From Alloacidobacterium dinghuense (lineage in GTDB: Bacteria; Acidobacteriota; Terriglobia; Terriglobales; Acidobacteriaceae), in the NCBI RefSeq assembly GCF_014274465.1, contig NZ_CP060394.1, positions 2,294,001-2,358,000 of the forward strand: DNA of 64,000 bases. Direction: 5' to 3'. Within the stretch, counting starts at the first letter, position 1. Every line of letters begins with the position of its first letter. Below the pieces are notes generated by a model. The model ran no database searches and was not told the DNA's origin. It saw only the letters and a program-made list of their open reading frames with translations. Below are positions 8,684 to 20,156 of this stretch, piece by piece. A program made the position numbers and the translations under genes.

Positions 8684-9369
8684 GCACAGCTGCGGTTGGT
8701 TTAAGGCGGAATCCGGCAGCCACCTTCTGGGGTTCGACGAATGGCAAGAAGGCGGTGATGGCGGTGACGGGCGCGATCCTGTTCGGTTTCATCATTGGGC
8801 ATCTGGCAGGAAATCTGCAGATTTTTGAGGGCCGCGAAAAGCTGAATGCCTACGGGCGTTTTCTCCACAGCATCGGCGAGCTGTTGTGGCCGGTGCGCAT
8901 CGTGCTGATTGTTTCGGTTCTGCTGCACATCACGGCCACGGTGCAACTGTGGTTGCTGAAGAAGCGTGCGCGTCCAGTTGGCTATTCCCGCAAGGAAGCA
9001 ATCGCATCTTCTTACGCTTCGCGGACGATGTACTGGTCCGGGCCGATCGTTCTGGCTTTTGTCATCTTCCACTTGCTGCAGTTCACAGCGGGATACATTC
9101 ATCCGGAATCGCAGTTTATTGAAGGCGATGTGTACCACAACGTTGTCGCCGGATTTCAGGTGTGGTGGGTTTCGGTGTGGTACATCTTCTCAGTCTGCCT
9201 GCTGGGGTTCCACTTGAGCCATGGCATCTCGAGCATGTTCCAGTCGCTTGGCTATAACCACCCGAAGCACACTCCGGTTCTGAAAAGCGCAGCGGTGGCG
9301 ATCGCCGTCATCATCACGCTGGGCTACATTTCAATTCCGATTAGCGTTTTGCTGGGGATCGTAAAGTAA
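8680..9369 (+). CDS. sdhC: Succinate dehydrogenase cytochrome b558 subunit
   Basis: The membrane anchor and haem-binding subunit of complex II (b558 family), passing electrons between SdhB and quinone. Its 229 residues contain five hydrophobic segments. Conserved His residues are placed for two haems: IIGHLAGNLQIF, VLLHITATVQLW, FVIFHLLQFTAG and LGFHLSHGISSM. No separate sdhD exists, as expected for the one-subunit b558 type. It is first of the sdhCAB operon, and the sdhA ATG follows its stop with no gap. The start overlaps the possible leader peptide. Confidence 0.93.
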   Translation: MSTAAVGLRRNPAATFWGSTNGKKAVMAVTGAILFGFIIGHLAGNLQIFEGREKLNAYGRFLHSIGELLWPVRIVLIVSVLLHITATVQLWLLKKRARPVGYSRKEAIASSYASRTMYWSGPIVLAFVIFHLLQFTAGYIHPESQFIEGDVYHNVVAGFQVWWVSVWYIFSVCLLGFHLSHGISSMFQSLGYNHPKHTPVLKSAAVAIAVIITLGYISIPISVLLGIVK

Positions 9370-11282
<1,913 letters not shown>

Positions 11283-11283
<1 letters not shown>

Positions 11284-12083
11284 TGAAATTAACGCTGAAG
11301 ATCTGGCGACAGAAGAGCGCGAAGGACAAGGGCGCTTTTGCCAGCTATCCGATGGACAATGTCAGTTCGGAGATGTCGATGCTCGAATGCCTCGACGTGC
11401 TCAACGAAACACTGATTGAACGCGGCGAGGAGCCGGTTGCGTTTGAGCACGACTGCCGCGAAGGCATCTGCGGGTCATGCGGCTTCATGATCAACGGTGT
11501 CGCACATGGTCCTCAACGTGCGACGACTGTCTGCCAGCTTACGATGCGGCATTTCAAAGACGGCGAAGAGTTGATCATCGAGCCGTGGCGCGCGGGAGCG
11601 TTTCCGCAGATCAAGGACCTGGTTGTCGACCGCCGAGCTTTCGATCGCATCATTGCTGCGGGTGGATATATCTCGGTCTCAACCGGAAATGCTCCGGATG
11701 GAAACGTAATTCCCGTCGGCAAGGAGATTGCCGACCGCTCGATGGATGCTGCGGCGTGCATTGGCTGCGGCGCTTGTGTCGCTGCTTGTCCGAATGCGGC
11801 TGCGGCATTGTTCACCGGAGCCAAGATTTCGCACCTGAGCGTGCTGCCGCAGGGAGCACCGGAGCGCGATCATCGTGCCGTAAACATGGTGGCGCAGATG
11901 AACGCTGAGGACTTTGGCGGCTGCACAAATATCGGCGAATGCACTGCGGTTTGCCCCAAGGAGATTCCGCTGGAAGTGATCGCCATCATGAACCGCGACT
12001 ACATTCGCGGAAGCTGGAAAAAGCGCAGCGACGAGATCACGACGACTGCGCCAGTTACGGGGTGGAGCTCGGAACGTAGCTAA
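11283..12083 (+). CDS. sdhB: Succinate dehydrogenase iron-sulfur subunit
   Basis: The electron-transfer subunit of complex II with three Fe-S clusters. Residues Cys58, Cys63, Cys66 and Cys84 ([13 protein letters not shown]...CQL) bind the 2Fe-2S cluster in a plant-ferredoxin fold. [12 protein letters not shown] (about 159-170) and [18 protein letters not shown] supply the 4Fe-4S and 3Fe-4S ligands. Its 266 residues are normal for the family. It is the last gene of sdhCAB. The convergent DUF4267 gene ends only four bases beyond its stop, with no obvious terminator hairpin between. Confidence 0.96.
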
Positions 12084-12087
12084 GCAA

Positions 12088-12483
12088 TTACCTGCGGCGC
12101 AGCAGCAATGTTCCGAGGGCAGCCATGTAGACGATCGCTCCTCCGTGGATGAGGATGTGGTAGCTGACCCCTGTTCGCAAAAAGACAGTCATTACATCGG
12201 CGATGGGGACCACAATAATGAGCAGAATCAGCAGGCCGGTAGTGCGGCCTTCCTTCAGGGCAATCGTGGCGAAGAGTACGAGACCGAGGGCAATATCACG
12301 AACGCCAGCGAGGCGTATCCATGGAAGCGCGTCGTCGGTGGCTGCTGGCATGCCGAACATGATCGATCCGGTTGCGGGCGCGAGCATCGCGAACAGGCCG
12401 ACGAGGAAGATGCCAACGGCGAGGACTCCGCTCAGCCAGTAGAACGGAGACCTTGGAGTGAAATCATCAAATCTTGATTTCAA
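12088..12483 (-). CDS. DUF4267 small membrane protein
   Basis: A 131-residue integral membrane protein with four hydrophobic segments: about 17-38, 54-76, 80-98 and 107-126. The sequence around ATGSIMFGMPAA and WIRLAGVRDIALGLVLF matches the DUF4267 pattern as I know it. Relatives are of unknown function. It lies convergent with sdhB and ends in LLLRRR. Nothing in the neighbourhood points to a role. Confidence 0.7.
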   Translation of the reverse strand: MKSRFDDFTPRSPFYWLSGVLAVGIFLVGLFAMLAPATGSIMFGMPAATDDALPWIRLAGVRDIALGLVLFATIALKEGRTTGLLILLIIVVPIADVMTVFLRTGVSYHILIHGGAIVYMAALGTLLLRRR

Positions 12484-12495
12484 AGGAGTGTCTAT

Positions 12496-12904
12496 CTATT
12501 TAGGCTTCCAATCAAATTTGTTATCACGAACTCTTCTCAATTGCTTGAAACTCTTCTGCACGGCAATGCTGTTCGCTCTTGAATCTCGTCGGTAGATCGC
12601 TCTGAACAATCCCTCCAGCTCAATAATCTCGTCATCGGTTATGTTCGGCCATACGGAATATAGTGAAAAATGGCTCCAAAGCTCTTTCTTTTTGGAGCTC
12701 CGCGCATGCGCTGCAAGCCTTCCGCGCATGCGCTGCAAGCCTTCCGCGAATGCCGGTTCTCGACATTCCAATGTAAACCACATCATACTTGTTCACTTCA
12801 GGTTGCTTTTGAAGCAAGGCGTAGATCCCGCGCACCTCTCGCGGAATATTTGAAATGCTCTTTCTGTCTAAAAACTCGGCACAGTGGTTGATAAGTCTTA
12901 ACAT
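12496..12904 (-). pseudogene. GIY-YIG nuclease-like gene broken by a 22-bp tandem duplication
   Basis: Two minus-strand frames together encode one GIY-YIG domain. The first holds EVRGIYALLQKQ and YDVVYIGMSRTGIRGRLAAHAR. The second holds RGRLAAHARSSKKKELW, FSLYSVWPN and ELEGLFRAIYR with the conserved Glu. They meet at a perfect 22-bp tandem repeat (12700-12721 and 12722-12743). Removing one copy restores a continuous 128-residue protein from the ATG at 12904 to the stop at 12496. The start is a guess; no Shine-Dalgarno site is evident and the frame is open further upstream. It could be a dead gene, a slip-strand switch or an assembly error. Confidence 0.75.
12700..12743. repeat. 22-bp perfect tandem duplication
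   Basis: Two adjacent identical 22-base units start CCGCGCATGCG and end CAAGCCTT, and are followed by a further five matching bases (CCGCG). The unit length is not a multiple of three, so gain or loss of one copy shifts the GIY-YIG reading frame. Confidence 0.95.
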
Positions 12905-13002
12905 GGCTAAGCAGTATAAGAGCACATTTTTCACCTGAGAGTAGTTTTTCGTTTGAATCTGATATTGTGCAAGATATCTTCTTGAGGAGCTTTTCTCCAA
13001 GC

Positions 13003-15018
13003 ATGCGTCATTTCTGTGCCGCAGTAGCTGTTCTTTTTGCCATTTCTCCGGTCGTCCTCGCACAACGCCCACAACCGAACCTTACTCCGGAAGAGCGCAA
13101 GGCTCTCATCGAAAAACGCGAGAGTATCGAGAAACAGCTTGAAGACGTTGCCATCATCGATCGCAAGGTGATGGTTCCGATGCGCGACGGCAAGCGCATG
13201 GCTGCGGATATTTATCGCCCCAAGGACACATCGAAGAAGTATCCGATCATCTTCAGCCGCACTCCGTACAACTTCAATTTCTGGGATGTGCGGCTCGGGA
13301 CATACCGCGACATGTCCACCGAGTTGGACGCCGTGAAGCGCGGCTACGTGCTGGTCGAGATGAATGAGCGCGGCCATTTCTTCTCAGAAGGAAACTACGA
13401 CATTCTGGGCGCGCCGCTCTCGGATGCGAATGATCAATTCAACTGGATGTCTTCGCAGCCGTGGTCGAACGGAAAGGTCGGGCTGATTGGGTGCTCGTCG
13501 ACCGCAGAGTGGCAGCTGGCGGCGGCCTCGCTGGGCAACAAAGCGCTGACGACGATTATTCCGGAGAGCTTTGGCGCGGGCGTGGGCAAGGTGGGTCCGT
13601 ATAACGAGCAGGGTAACTGGTATCGCGGCGGCGCAGTGCAGATGTTGTTTATCGACTGGCTCTATGGAGAGCAGAACCAGGTGCGCCCGATGTTTCCGCC
13701 GAACACCTCGCAAGCTGATCTGATCAAGGCTTCGAAGATGTTCGATCTGGCGCCGCAGATGCCTCCGGTGGACTGGGCGAAGGCGTTTGAGCATCTGCCG
13801 GAAAAAGACTTTATTGCCGCGGTGGATGGGCCCAAGGGGATTTACAGCGACAAGATGCCGAACACCACGGGCGGAGCGATGATCGAGCGTACGCCAAACG
13901 ATCCGGCATGGCGCAAAGGCGGCATTTGGCAGTCCGATACGATGCCGATCAACGTTCCTGCGCTGTGGATGATGACCTGGTATGACGTTTCGACCGGACC
14001 GAATCTCGCGGCGTATAACTTTGTTCGCGAACACGCAAAAGGCGAGGTCGCGAATGAGCAATACGCGGTCATTGCGCCGACGCTGCATTGCCAGTACAAG
14101 CGCGCGACAGAGCACACCGTTGTGGGCGAGCGCGACATGGGCGATGCCCGGCTGGACTATGACGCAATCACCTATGCGTGGTTCGATCACTTTCTGAAAG
14201 GCGAGGAAAACGGCGTGCTGCAGAAGACGCCCAAGGTGCAGTACTACACCATGGGACTGAATAAGTGGCAGCACTCGGATACGTGGCCGCCCGAGGGTGC
14301 GAAGCCGGTCACGCTGGCGCTGACGAGCGAGGGCCACGCAAATACGCTGCATGGAGATGGCGTTCTGACGCTGACAGGAGTTCAGGGCGCATCTTCCCTG
14401 CTGCCGCTTACAGGCACGCCTGCGAACGCGGCGAAGGCCGACGCTCCGGACTCTTTTACTTACGATCCGATGCATCCGACACCGAGCTATGGCGGGAACG
14501 TGTGCTGCGCGGGGAATTCGATTCCCGGCACAGGCGGAGCGCTCGATCAGCGCAAGATGGAAGAGCGTGATGACATTCTTGTCTATACGTCTGAGCCTTT
14601 GGCGCAGGATGTCGAGGTCTCCGGGCCGATCACGGTGACGCTGTATGTTTCATCCGACGTGAAGGACACGGATGTGACGGCAAAGCTGATTGACGTGCTG
14701 CCCGACGGGACTGCCTACAACCTCGACGAAACGATCCAACGGCTGCGCTACCGCGATGGCGACGATCACACCGTATGGCTTGAAAAAGACAAGGTCTACA
14801 AGGTCACGTTGACTCCGATGAATACGTCGAATCTCTTCGCGGCTGGACATCGAATCCGTCTGGAAGTAGCTGGCTCGAATTTTCCTCGCTTCGATCGCAA
14901 CCTGAATACCGGCGGGAATAACTACGATGAAACGACCTCGGTCGTAGCGCATACGTCGATTCATCACTCAGAGAAGTATCCAAGCACAATGACGATTACG
15001 GTTGTGCCGAAGTCTTAA
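13003..15018 (+). CDS. Exported CocE/NonD (X-Pro dipeptidyl-peptidase S15-like) hydrolase
   Basis: A secreted alpha/beta-hydrolase of the CocE/NonD family (X-Pro dipeptidyl-peptidase or ester/amide hydrolase). From the ATG at 13003 the protein has 671 residues, with a signal peptide [14 protein letters not shown]...VLAQ. Features are [20 protein letters not shown], the N-terminal strand of the family, a nucleophile elbow [11 protein letters not shown], the probable acid Asp in [10 protein letters not shown] and the probable His in [12 protein letters not shown]. The C-terminal jelly-roll XPD domain runs from about [19 protein letters not shown] to the end. An ATG at 12967 would add 12 residues and spoil the signal peptide. 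The true substrate is unknown. Confidence 0.88.
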   Translation: MRHFCAAVAVLFAISPVVLAQRPQPNLTPEERKALIEKRESIEKQLEDVAIIDRKVMVPMRDGKRMAADIYRPKDTSKKYPIIFSRTPYNFNFWDVRLGTYRDMSTELDAVKRGYVLVEMNERGHFFSEGNYDILGAPLSDANDQFNWMSSQPWSNGKVGLIGCSSTAEWQLAAASLGNKALTTIIPESFGAGVGKVGPYNEQGNWYRGGAVQMLFIDWLYGEQNQVRPMFPPNTSQADLIKASKMFDLAPQMPPVDWAKAFEHLPEKDFIAAVDGPKGIYSDKMPNTTGGAMIERTPNDPAWRKGGIWQSDTMPINVPALWMMTWYDVSTGPNLAAYNFVREHAKGEVANEQYAVIAPTLHCQYKRATEHTVVGERDMGDARLDYDAITYAWFDHFLKGEENGVLQKTPKVQYYTMGLNKWQHSDTWPPEGAKPVTLALTSEGHANTLHGDGVLTLTGVQGASSLLPLTGTPANAAKADAPDSFTYDPMHPTPSYGGNVCCAGNSIPGTGGALDQRKMEERDDILVYTSEPLAQDVEVSGPITVTLYVSSDVKDTDVTAKLIDVLPDGTAYNLDETIQRLRYRDGDDHTVWLEKDKVYKVTLTPMNTSNLFAAGHRIRLEVAGSNFPRFDRNLNTGGNNYDETTSVVAHTSIHHSEKYPSTMTITVVPKS

Positions 15019-15121
15019 GAAAACCGCCACGGCAAGAAATCCGCTGACCCAGAAAGAAAGGAGCCTTTGTTGAAAGTGGGATCGCGCTCGACGATCATGT
15101 CACTTACCTTTCATGAGCAAT

Positions 15122-16003
15122 CTACAGCACACGTTGAATTTCATCAGCCAGCTTTGTCCATGCTTCGAGGTCGACGAAGTGGCCTACGCCGGGGAGCGGT
15201 CGCCAATCACCTTCGCAGCCCGCGTCGTTGAAGCTCTTGATGGCGACTGCGGATGGCAGTGCTCCGTCTTTCATTCCCCAAACCATCGTGACCGGGATGC
15301 TGATCGGCGTCTGGTAGAGCGCATAGAGACGCTTGTGCTGCGACGGCAAAAGCAGGGTGCGCACGAAGGCGCGGTAGTACTGGATGGGTCCGTGCATATC
15401 GGCGGCGGTTTGGAAGCGGCCTACGATTTCGTCGACGAGTGCGATGTCCATGGTGCCCGTCTGGCCTTGTCTCACGGTGAACGACCACTTCAGCAGCTTG
15501 CGGCCGAGATTCGTGGTCATAAACCACTCCGGGAACCATGGAATCTGGAAGAACGGCACCCAGGGAATGCGAAATGGCTGCCAGTCCTCACAGGTGAGCG
15601 CGGCGCGGACAAGCGTTTTTGTATGCGTGCAGTTGACGACGACCAGCTTGCGAATGAGCGACGCATAGCGATGCGAGAAGAGCCATCCCAGCGCGCCTCC
15701 CCAGTCGTGGGTAACAAGCAAGCAACCCTGAATGCCGAGCGTTTCGATGAGCGCACGGATGTCATCGGTGAGAGTAAAGACATCGTAGCCCCCGTTTGAA
15801 TAAGTGGTGCCGGGGTAGCCGCGCAGATCCGGCGCGTAGATGCGGTTCTCGGGCATCAACTCCATGACGTGTCGCCAGCTCATCCAGCCCTCGGGAAAGC
15901 CGTGGATGCAGAGGATAGGCCTCGCGTCTGCTGGACCCGAAACGGCGACGTGGAAGGTGATGCCGTTGGCTGCGACCTGCCGGTGTTCGATGTTTGCGGG
16001 CAT
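15122..16003 (-). CDS. Alpha/beta hydrolase, epoxide-hydrolase/dehalogenase-like
   Basis: A cytoplasmic 293-residue alpha/beta hydrolase. The oxyanion motif HGFPEGW (about 33-39) and the nucleophile elbow THDWGGALGW, with Asp rather than Ser as nucleophile, place it with soluble epoxide hydrolases and haloalkane dehalogenases. The catalytic His is in PGVGHFVDLEAW near the C-terminus. The cap domain is about 130-215. Tyr residues that would mark a true epoxide hydrolase are plausible (IQYYRAF) but cannot be confirmed without a structure. It stands alone on the minus strand, after the CocE gene. Confidence 0.85.
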   Translation of the reverse strand: MPANIEHRQVAANGITFHVAVSGPADARPILCIHGFPEGWMSWRHVMELMPENRIYAPDLRGYPGTTYSNGGYDVFTLTDDIRALIETLGIQGCLLVTHDWGGALGWLFSHRYASLIRKLVVVNCTHTKTLVRAALTCEDWQPFRIPWVPFFQIPWFPEWFMTTNLGRKLLKWSFTVRQGQTGTMDIALVDEIVGRFQTAADMHGPIQYYRAFVRTLLLPSQHKRLYALYQTPISIPVTMVWGMKDGALPSAVAIKSFNDAGCEGDWRPLPGVGHFVDLEAWTKLADEIQRVL

Positions 16004-16124
16004 CAGGCGCTCCGAAACATGGCGTGGGTTTTGACGATAACAGATGTCGTCTGATTGCCAACAAGTTTCTGTGGAATCGTGTTGCGGGTGGGACTGGCGT
16101 TTCAGGTTCGGTCTGTCCCGAACC

Positions 16125-16982
16125 TTATACCACGTGGGTTACGTCCATTTCGCTGAGGCGCAGGACGAGGCACTTGGCAGCCCCGCCGGCTTTCAGGAAT
16201 TCAGTCAGCTCCACTTCGATGACGCAAAAGCCGCGCGACTCCAACTGCGCGCGTAGCTCCGGGCTGATTCTGTTCAGCACAATGCTTCGCCCTGCATTGA
16301 CTGCATTGCAGGCGAAACGCAGCGCGTCAGCTTCGGAGACGGCGATCCGCTTCGCCGGACTGTAGCGCGTTTCGATGCGGAGCTGCGAATCGGCGTCGAA
16401 GGCTGCGGGATAGTACATGACGTCGCCGTTCGAGAGCGGGCAGAAGCAGGTGTCGAGGTGATAGAAGCGCGGGTCTACCAATCGCAATGAGACCACCTCA
16501 ATGTTCCACAGGTCGGTGAGATGGCGGTGGCTCGATTCGCGCGTGCGCAGACCATGACCCGCCCACAGGCGCGAACCGTCGGCTTCGAAGAGCGCGTCGC
16601 CTTCCCCCTCAAACGGCGTGGCACGGGGAAGCTCGCATACAGCAAAGCCAGACTCGTGAAACCAGCGGCGGAAGTGCGGTTCTTCGCCCTGCCGTTCAGG
16701 ATGATGGAAGCTGCTCAGGGCGACGATGCCGTCGTGAACGAGACCGGCGTTGGCGGTGAAAACCATGTCGGGTGAGCCGGGCTGCGGTTCGACGAGGTGG
16801 ATGTGCGCGATGGCAGACAAGGCGCAGTATAGGTGCTCCCACTGCATGGCGGCCTGCTCGCGCGAAGAGCGGTGGACGTTGCCCTCCATCCAGGGATTGA
16901 TGACGTAGTTCACGTCATAGAGTTTTGGGGGACACATGAGGAAGGTTGGCTGGTTGTTAGCCGGGTTCGTTATGGTTCCCAT
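16125..16982 (-). CDS. Amidinotransferase/DDAH-like (guanidine-modifying) enzyme
   Basis: A 285-residue member of the guanidine-modifying superfamily (arginine deiminase, dimethylargininase, amidinotransferase). The family pattern is visible in PGSPDMVFTANAGLVHDG, the His of DPRFYHLDTCFCPL and the C-terminal nucleophile Cys in GGAAKCLVLRLSE. It most resembles DDAH-like or CtlX-like hydrolases of arginine-type substrates in proteobacteria and acidobacteria; the substrate is not determinable. An internal Met at 16937 is a second possible start. No signal peptide. It is divergent from the dipeptidase gene. Confidence 0.85.
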   Translation of the reverse strand: MGTITNPANNQPTFLMCPPKLYDVNYVINPWMEGNVHRSSREQAAMQWEHLYCALSAIAHIHLVEPQPGSPDMVFTANAGLVHDGIVALSSFHHPERQGEEPHFRRWFHESGFAVCELPRATPFEGEGDALFEADGSRLWAGHGLRTRESSHRHLTDLWNIEVVSLRLVDPRFYHLDTCFCPLSNGDVMYYPAAFDADSQLRIETRYSPAKRIAVSEADALRFACNAVNAGRSIVLNRISPELRAQLESRGFCVIEVELTEFLKAGGAAKCLVLRLSEMDVTHVV

Positions 16983-17173
16983 GCCAGAGTGTGCCTTGGT
17001 TCCGATGACGCGTCAATATGAATGATCATGCCCAGGAATCAGCATAATCATGCATTGGAAGCCTTGTGGAAAGCGGATCGGCGCATTGGACTGCAGTTTT
17101 TTGTGTATAGTCTTTCATCTTGACCACGGGGAGTTCGGAAGCTGTCTGCTACAATCCGGCCATCGCAAAAAAT

Positions 17174-18487
17174 ATGAAGACTAGACCCGTCGCTGCACTT
17201 TTACTTGCTGTCACACTGCCAATCGCTGCCCAAACTACCAAGAACGTTCCTGTGAAAAAAGCTCCAACCGATCCGCTCACGGTCCACCGCAATGCCATTG
17301 TGATTGACACGCACGCAGACACGACGCAGCGGCTGGTGGATGAAAACTATGACCTCACCGATCCGCTGAATGGCGGGCAGTTGAATTTTGATGCGGCGAA
17401 GAAGGGCAACCTGGGCGCGGAGTTTTTCTCCATCTGGGTCGAGCCGGATCTGTACAAAGACCACTATGCGCGGCGAACGCTGGAGTTGATTGACGCGGTC
17501 TATCAGCAGGCGGCAAAGCACCCGAACCAGATGATGATGGCGTATTCGCCTGCGGACATTGTGACGGCGCACCGCGAGCACAAGCTGGCCGCGCTGATGG
17601 GCATCGAGGGTGGTCACTCGATTGAGAACTCGCTGGCTCTGCTGCGCGACTATTACCGGCTGGGTGTGCGCTACATGACCCTGACCTGGTCGAACTCGAA
17701 TGACTGGGCGGATTCGTCGGGCGACGCCGACGATCCGAAGGTCCACCACACCGAAGACGGGCTGACGGACTTCGGCAAGGACGTGGTGTACGAGATGAAC
17801 CGTCTGGGAATGATGGTAGACATCTCGCACGTCTCGGACAAGACGTTTTATCGCGCCGTGATTACGTCGCGGGCTCCGGTCATTGCGTCGCATTCGTCGG
17901 CGCGGGCGCTGTGCAATGCTCCGCGCAACATGACCGATGACATGCTACGCGCGGTGGCTCGCAGCGGAGGGCCGAACAGCAAGGGTGGCGTGGTGATGGT
18001 GAATTACTACTCGGCGTTTATCAGCCAGGAGTACCGCGACGCCATGCTGAAGCAGGAGCCGGAGGTCAGGACGGCTACGGAAGACCTGAAGGCGCAGTTC
18101 GCCAAGGAAGGCAAGCAGGTAACGTATGGCGATCTCGAGAAGCCGCAAAAATCCTATGCCGACAAGATTCCACGCCCTCCGTTGAGCGCGCTGATTGATC
18201 ACATTGACCACATCGCGAAAGTCGCAGGCGTGGACCACGTAGGGTTAGGGTCGGATTTCGATGGCGTCTCAGGACAGCTACCCGAGGGGATCGACTCGGC
18301 TGCCGATCTGCCGAAGATTACGCAGGCACTGATGGATCGCGGGTACTCGGCTGCGGACTGCGACAAGATTCTTGGCGGGAATTTGCTGCGCGTATTTCGA
18401 GAGGTGGAGGCTACTGCGAAGGAGTTGCAGGCGGAGTCGGGGACTCGGCCCAAGATTGGGGAGCAGCAGCCGTTTAAGAAACAGTGA
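17174..18487 (+). CDS. Exported membrane dipeptidase (peptidase M19)
   Basis: A periplasmic zinc dipeptidase of family M19 (renal dipeptidase type), cleaving dipeptides. From the ATG at 17174 the 437 residues start with a signal peptide, MKTRPVAALLLAVTLPIAAQ. Zinc ligands are recognisable: DTHADT (His and Asp), the bridging Glu in MGIEGGHSIEN, and His in DISHVSDKTF and ASHSSARAL. VGLGSDFDG holds the late Asp. Starting at 17120 would put 18 unrelated residues before the signal peptide. It is followed by a paired inverted repeat at 18541-18668. Confidence 0.93.
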   Translation: MKTRPVAALLLAVTLPIAAQTTKNVPVKKAPTDPLTVHRNAIVIDTHADTTQRLVDENYDLTDPLNGGQLNFDAAKKGNLGAEFFSIWVEPDLYKDHYARRTLELIDAVYQQAAKHPNQMMMAYSPADIVTAHREHKLAALMGIEGGHSIENSLALLRDYYRLGVRYMTLTWSNSNDWADSSGDADDPKVHHTEDGLTDFGKDVVYEMNRLGMMVDISHVSDKTFYRAVITSRAPVIASHSSARALCNAPRNMTDDMLRAVARSGGPNSKGGVVMVNYYSAFISQEYRDAMLKQEPEVRTATEDLKAQFAKEGKQVTYGDLEKPQKSYADKIPRPPLSALIDHIDHIAKVAGVDHVGLGSDFDGVSGQLPEGIDSAADLPKITQALMDRGYSAADCDKILGGNLLRVFREVEATAKELQAESGTRPKIGEQQPFKKQ

Positions 18488-18540
18488 ATTCGTAGTCTTC
18501 TTTCGTTGTCTTGTACAGTTGCGTCCGGGTAATAAATGCT

Positions 18541-18567
18541 GTCATCCTGAGCAACGTGAAGGATCTG
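18541..18567. repeat. Dispersed intergenic repeat, copy 2 (inverted arm)
   Basis: Runs from GTCATCCTGAG to GAAGGATCTG. It faces copy 3 (18642-18668) in opposite orientation with 74 bases between, so transcripts through this gap could fold into a long hairpin. Confidence 0.75.
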
Positions 18568-18641
18568 CTTTTCGCGTCACTTTGCGCGAAAGATTATTTT
18601 CACAAATTTGCAGAAGTGCTCCAGGGAACGTTATTGAAAAA

Positions 18642-18668
18642 CAGATCCTTCGCTCCGCTCAGGATGAT
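18642..18668. repeat. Dispersed intergenic repeat, copy 3 (second arm)
   Basis: Runs from CAGATCCTTCG to CTCAGGATGAT and is the reverse complement of copy 2 over most of its length. The 18488-18735 gap between the dipeptidase and cyclophilin genes holds only this pair; no gene was seen in it. Confidence 0.75.
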
Positions 18669-18735
18669 GGCTCTTCGGACGGGCCGGGTTTTCAGTTCTT
18701 GTGGCGATGCGATACCCTAACCATTGGGATATTGC

Positions 18736-19461
18736 ATGAACGCATTCGCTCGCCTAGCCTCGCTTGCTTTTCTTTCGTCCTCACTTCTTTTCGCACAGCA
18801 ATCCACTCCACAGCAGACCACCCCTCCAGCAACGCCTCCGGCATCGAGTCAGGAATTGCCGGATTCGCCGGGGACACAGGCGCATGTCAGCCCGCAGCCG
18901 ACGGGACCAACGGCGGTTCTGGATACAAGCATGGGCCGTATCACTTGCAAGCTCTTTTCAAAGGAAGCTCCGGAGACGGTTGCCAACTTTACCGGGTTGG
19001 CGCAGGGCACGAAGGACTGGACCGATCGAACGACACACAAAAAGATGCACAACAAGCCTCTGTACGACGGTACGCAGTTTCATCGCGTGATTCCTGAGTT
19101 CATGATTCAGGGCGGCGATCCCACAGCAACGGGTATGGGCGATCCGGGGTACATGTTTCAGGATGAGTTCGACCCGAACTTGAACTTCGACGTGCCAGGA
19201 CGGCTGGCGATGGCGAACTCCGGACCAAACACGAATGGGTCGCAGTTCTTCATCACCGAGGTTCCGACGGAGCACCTAAACCAGAAGCACACCATCTTCG
19301 GGCAGTGCGACGATTCGAGCATTCTGGTGGTCAAGACGATTGCTCGTGTAGAGCGCGATGGCAACGATAAGCCGGTCGATCCGGTGATTCTGAAAAAAGT
19401 GACGATCGTGCCCGAGGGACAGCCACTTCCAAGCACTCCATCGGCATCATCATCTCAATAA
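18736..19461 (+). CDS. Exported cyclophilin-type peptidylprolyl isomerase
   Basis: A 241-residue cyclophilin predicted to catalyse prolyl cis-trans isomerisation in the periplasm. The ATG at 18736 gives a signal peptide ([21 protein letters not shown]). A Pro/Thr/Gln-rich linker follows (about 20-60) and the cyclophilin domain begins at [16 protein letters not shown]. Active-site stretches are [34 protein letters not shown] and HTIFGQ. A TTG at 18724 is a less likely start. It is followed after about 100 bases by a second, signal-less cyclophilin gene. Confidence 0.93.
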   Translation: MNAFARLASLAFLSSSLLFAQQSTPQQTTPPATPPASSQELPDSPGTQAHVSPQPTGPTAVLDTSMGRITCKLFSKEAPETVANFTGLAQGTKDWTDRTTHKKMHNKPLYDGTQFHRVIPEFMIQGGDPTATGMGDPGYMFQDEFDPNLNFDVPGRLAMANSGPNTNGSQFFITEVPTEHLNQKHTIFGQCDDSSILVVKTIARVERDGNDKPVDPVILKKVTIVPEGQPLPSTPSASSSQ

Positions 19462-19468
19462 ATAACTT

Positions 19469-19507
19469 GTCATCCTGACCCTGAACGCAGTGAAGGGGAA
19501 GGATCTG
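19469..19507. repeat. Dispersed intergenic repeat, copy 4 (variant)
   Basis: Starts GTCATCCTGA and ends GGAAGGATCTG, with a longer, changed centre (CCCTGAACGCAG). It lies between the two cyclophilin genes. Confidence 0.65.
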
Positions 19508-19557
19508 TTATTTGGGATGTTGGCTTTTGCAACAAACTTTCAACTTAAGGAGTACAC

Positions 19558-20088
19558 ATGCCTCGTTCCACTGGTACCTACGCGATTTTCAAAACGAGCG
19601 AAGGGACGGTCGTCTGCCGTCTTTTTGAGAAAGAAGCACCGAAGACGGTTGCCAATTTTGTCGAGCTTGCCGAGGGCAAGCGTGAGTGGACGCATCCTGT
19701 AGGGGGCAAGAAGAGTAGCGACAAGCTCTATGACGGCACGATTTTTCATCGCGTCATTCCGGAGTTCATGATTCAGGGCGGCGACCCGGCGGGGACGGGC
19801 ATGGGCGGTCCTGGGTACAAGTTCGAAGACGAGACGAAGGGGTCTCCGCACTCCTTCGACAAAAAAGGCAAGCTGGCAATGGCGAATGCGGGGCCGAATA
19901 CGAACGGCTCACAGTTCTTTATCACAGTCGCTCCGACGACGTGGCTGACGGGCAAGCATACGATCTTTGGCGAAGTGGTTGAAGGGCAGGATGTGGCCGA
20001 CAAGATTTCGACCGTCGCTCGCGGAGCGCAGGATAAGCCGAAGACTCCGGTCACGATTGACTCGCTGGTGATTGAGCGCGTGGCTTAA
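19558..20088 (+). CDS. ppiB: Cytoplasmic cyclophilin-type peptidylprolyl isomerase
   Basis: A compact 176-residue cyclophilin with no signal peptide, preceded by a strong Shine-Dalgarno site (AAGGAG, 5 bases before the ATG). It has the same core as its neighbour: [50 protein letters not shown]. It acts as a folding catalyst in the cytoplasm. The pair looks like a duplication in which one copy gained or lost an export signal. After its stop, a 9-bp stem (20110-20118 with 20143-20151) without a T-run precedes the mobile element. Confidence 0.93.
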   Translation: MPRSTGTYAIFKTSEGTVVCRLFEKEAPKTVANFVELAEGKREWTHPVGGKKSSDKLYDGTIFHRVIPEFMIQGGDPAGTGMGGPGYKFEDETKGSPHSFDKKGKLAMANAGPNTNGSQFFITVAPTTWLTGKHTIFGEVVEGQDVADKISTVARGAQDKPKTPVTIDSLVIERVA

Positions 20089-20148
20089 CACCGCCACCGA
20101 TTGAAAATTGCCATCTCAATTGGTTCGCAGCTGCGTTCCGAATGAGAT

Positions 20149-20156
20149 GGCATTTG
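20149..20156. repeat. Target-site duplication, left copy
   Basis: GGCATTTG directly abuts the left inverted repeat of the 574-bp element. An identical GGCATTTG abuts the right end at 20731-20738. Confidence 0.7.

Noticed and set aside
13384-14475. A 363-codon open frame on the minus strand opposite the CocE-type gene
   Set aside because: It lies wholly antisense to a gene with clear signal peptide and family motifs. Its protein is Arg/His-rich without any domain, typical of a codon-bias shadow.
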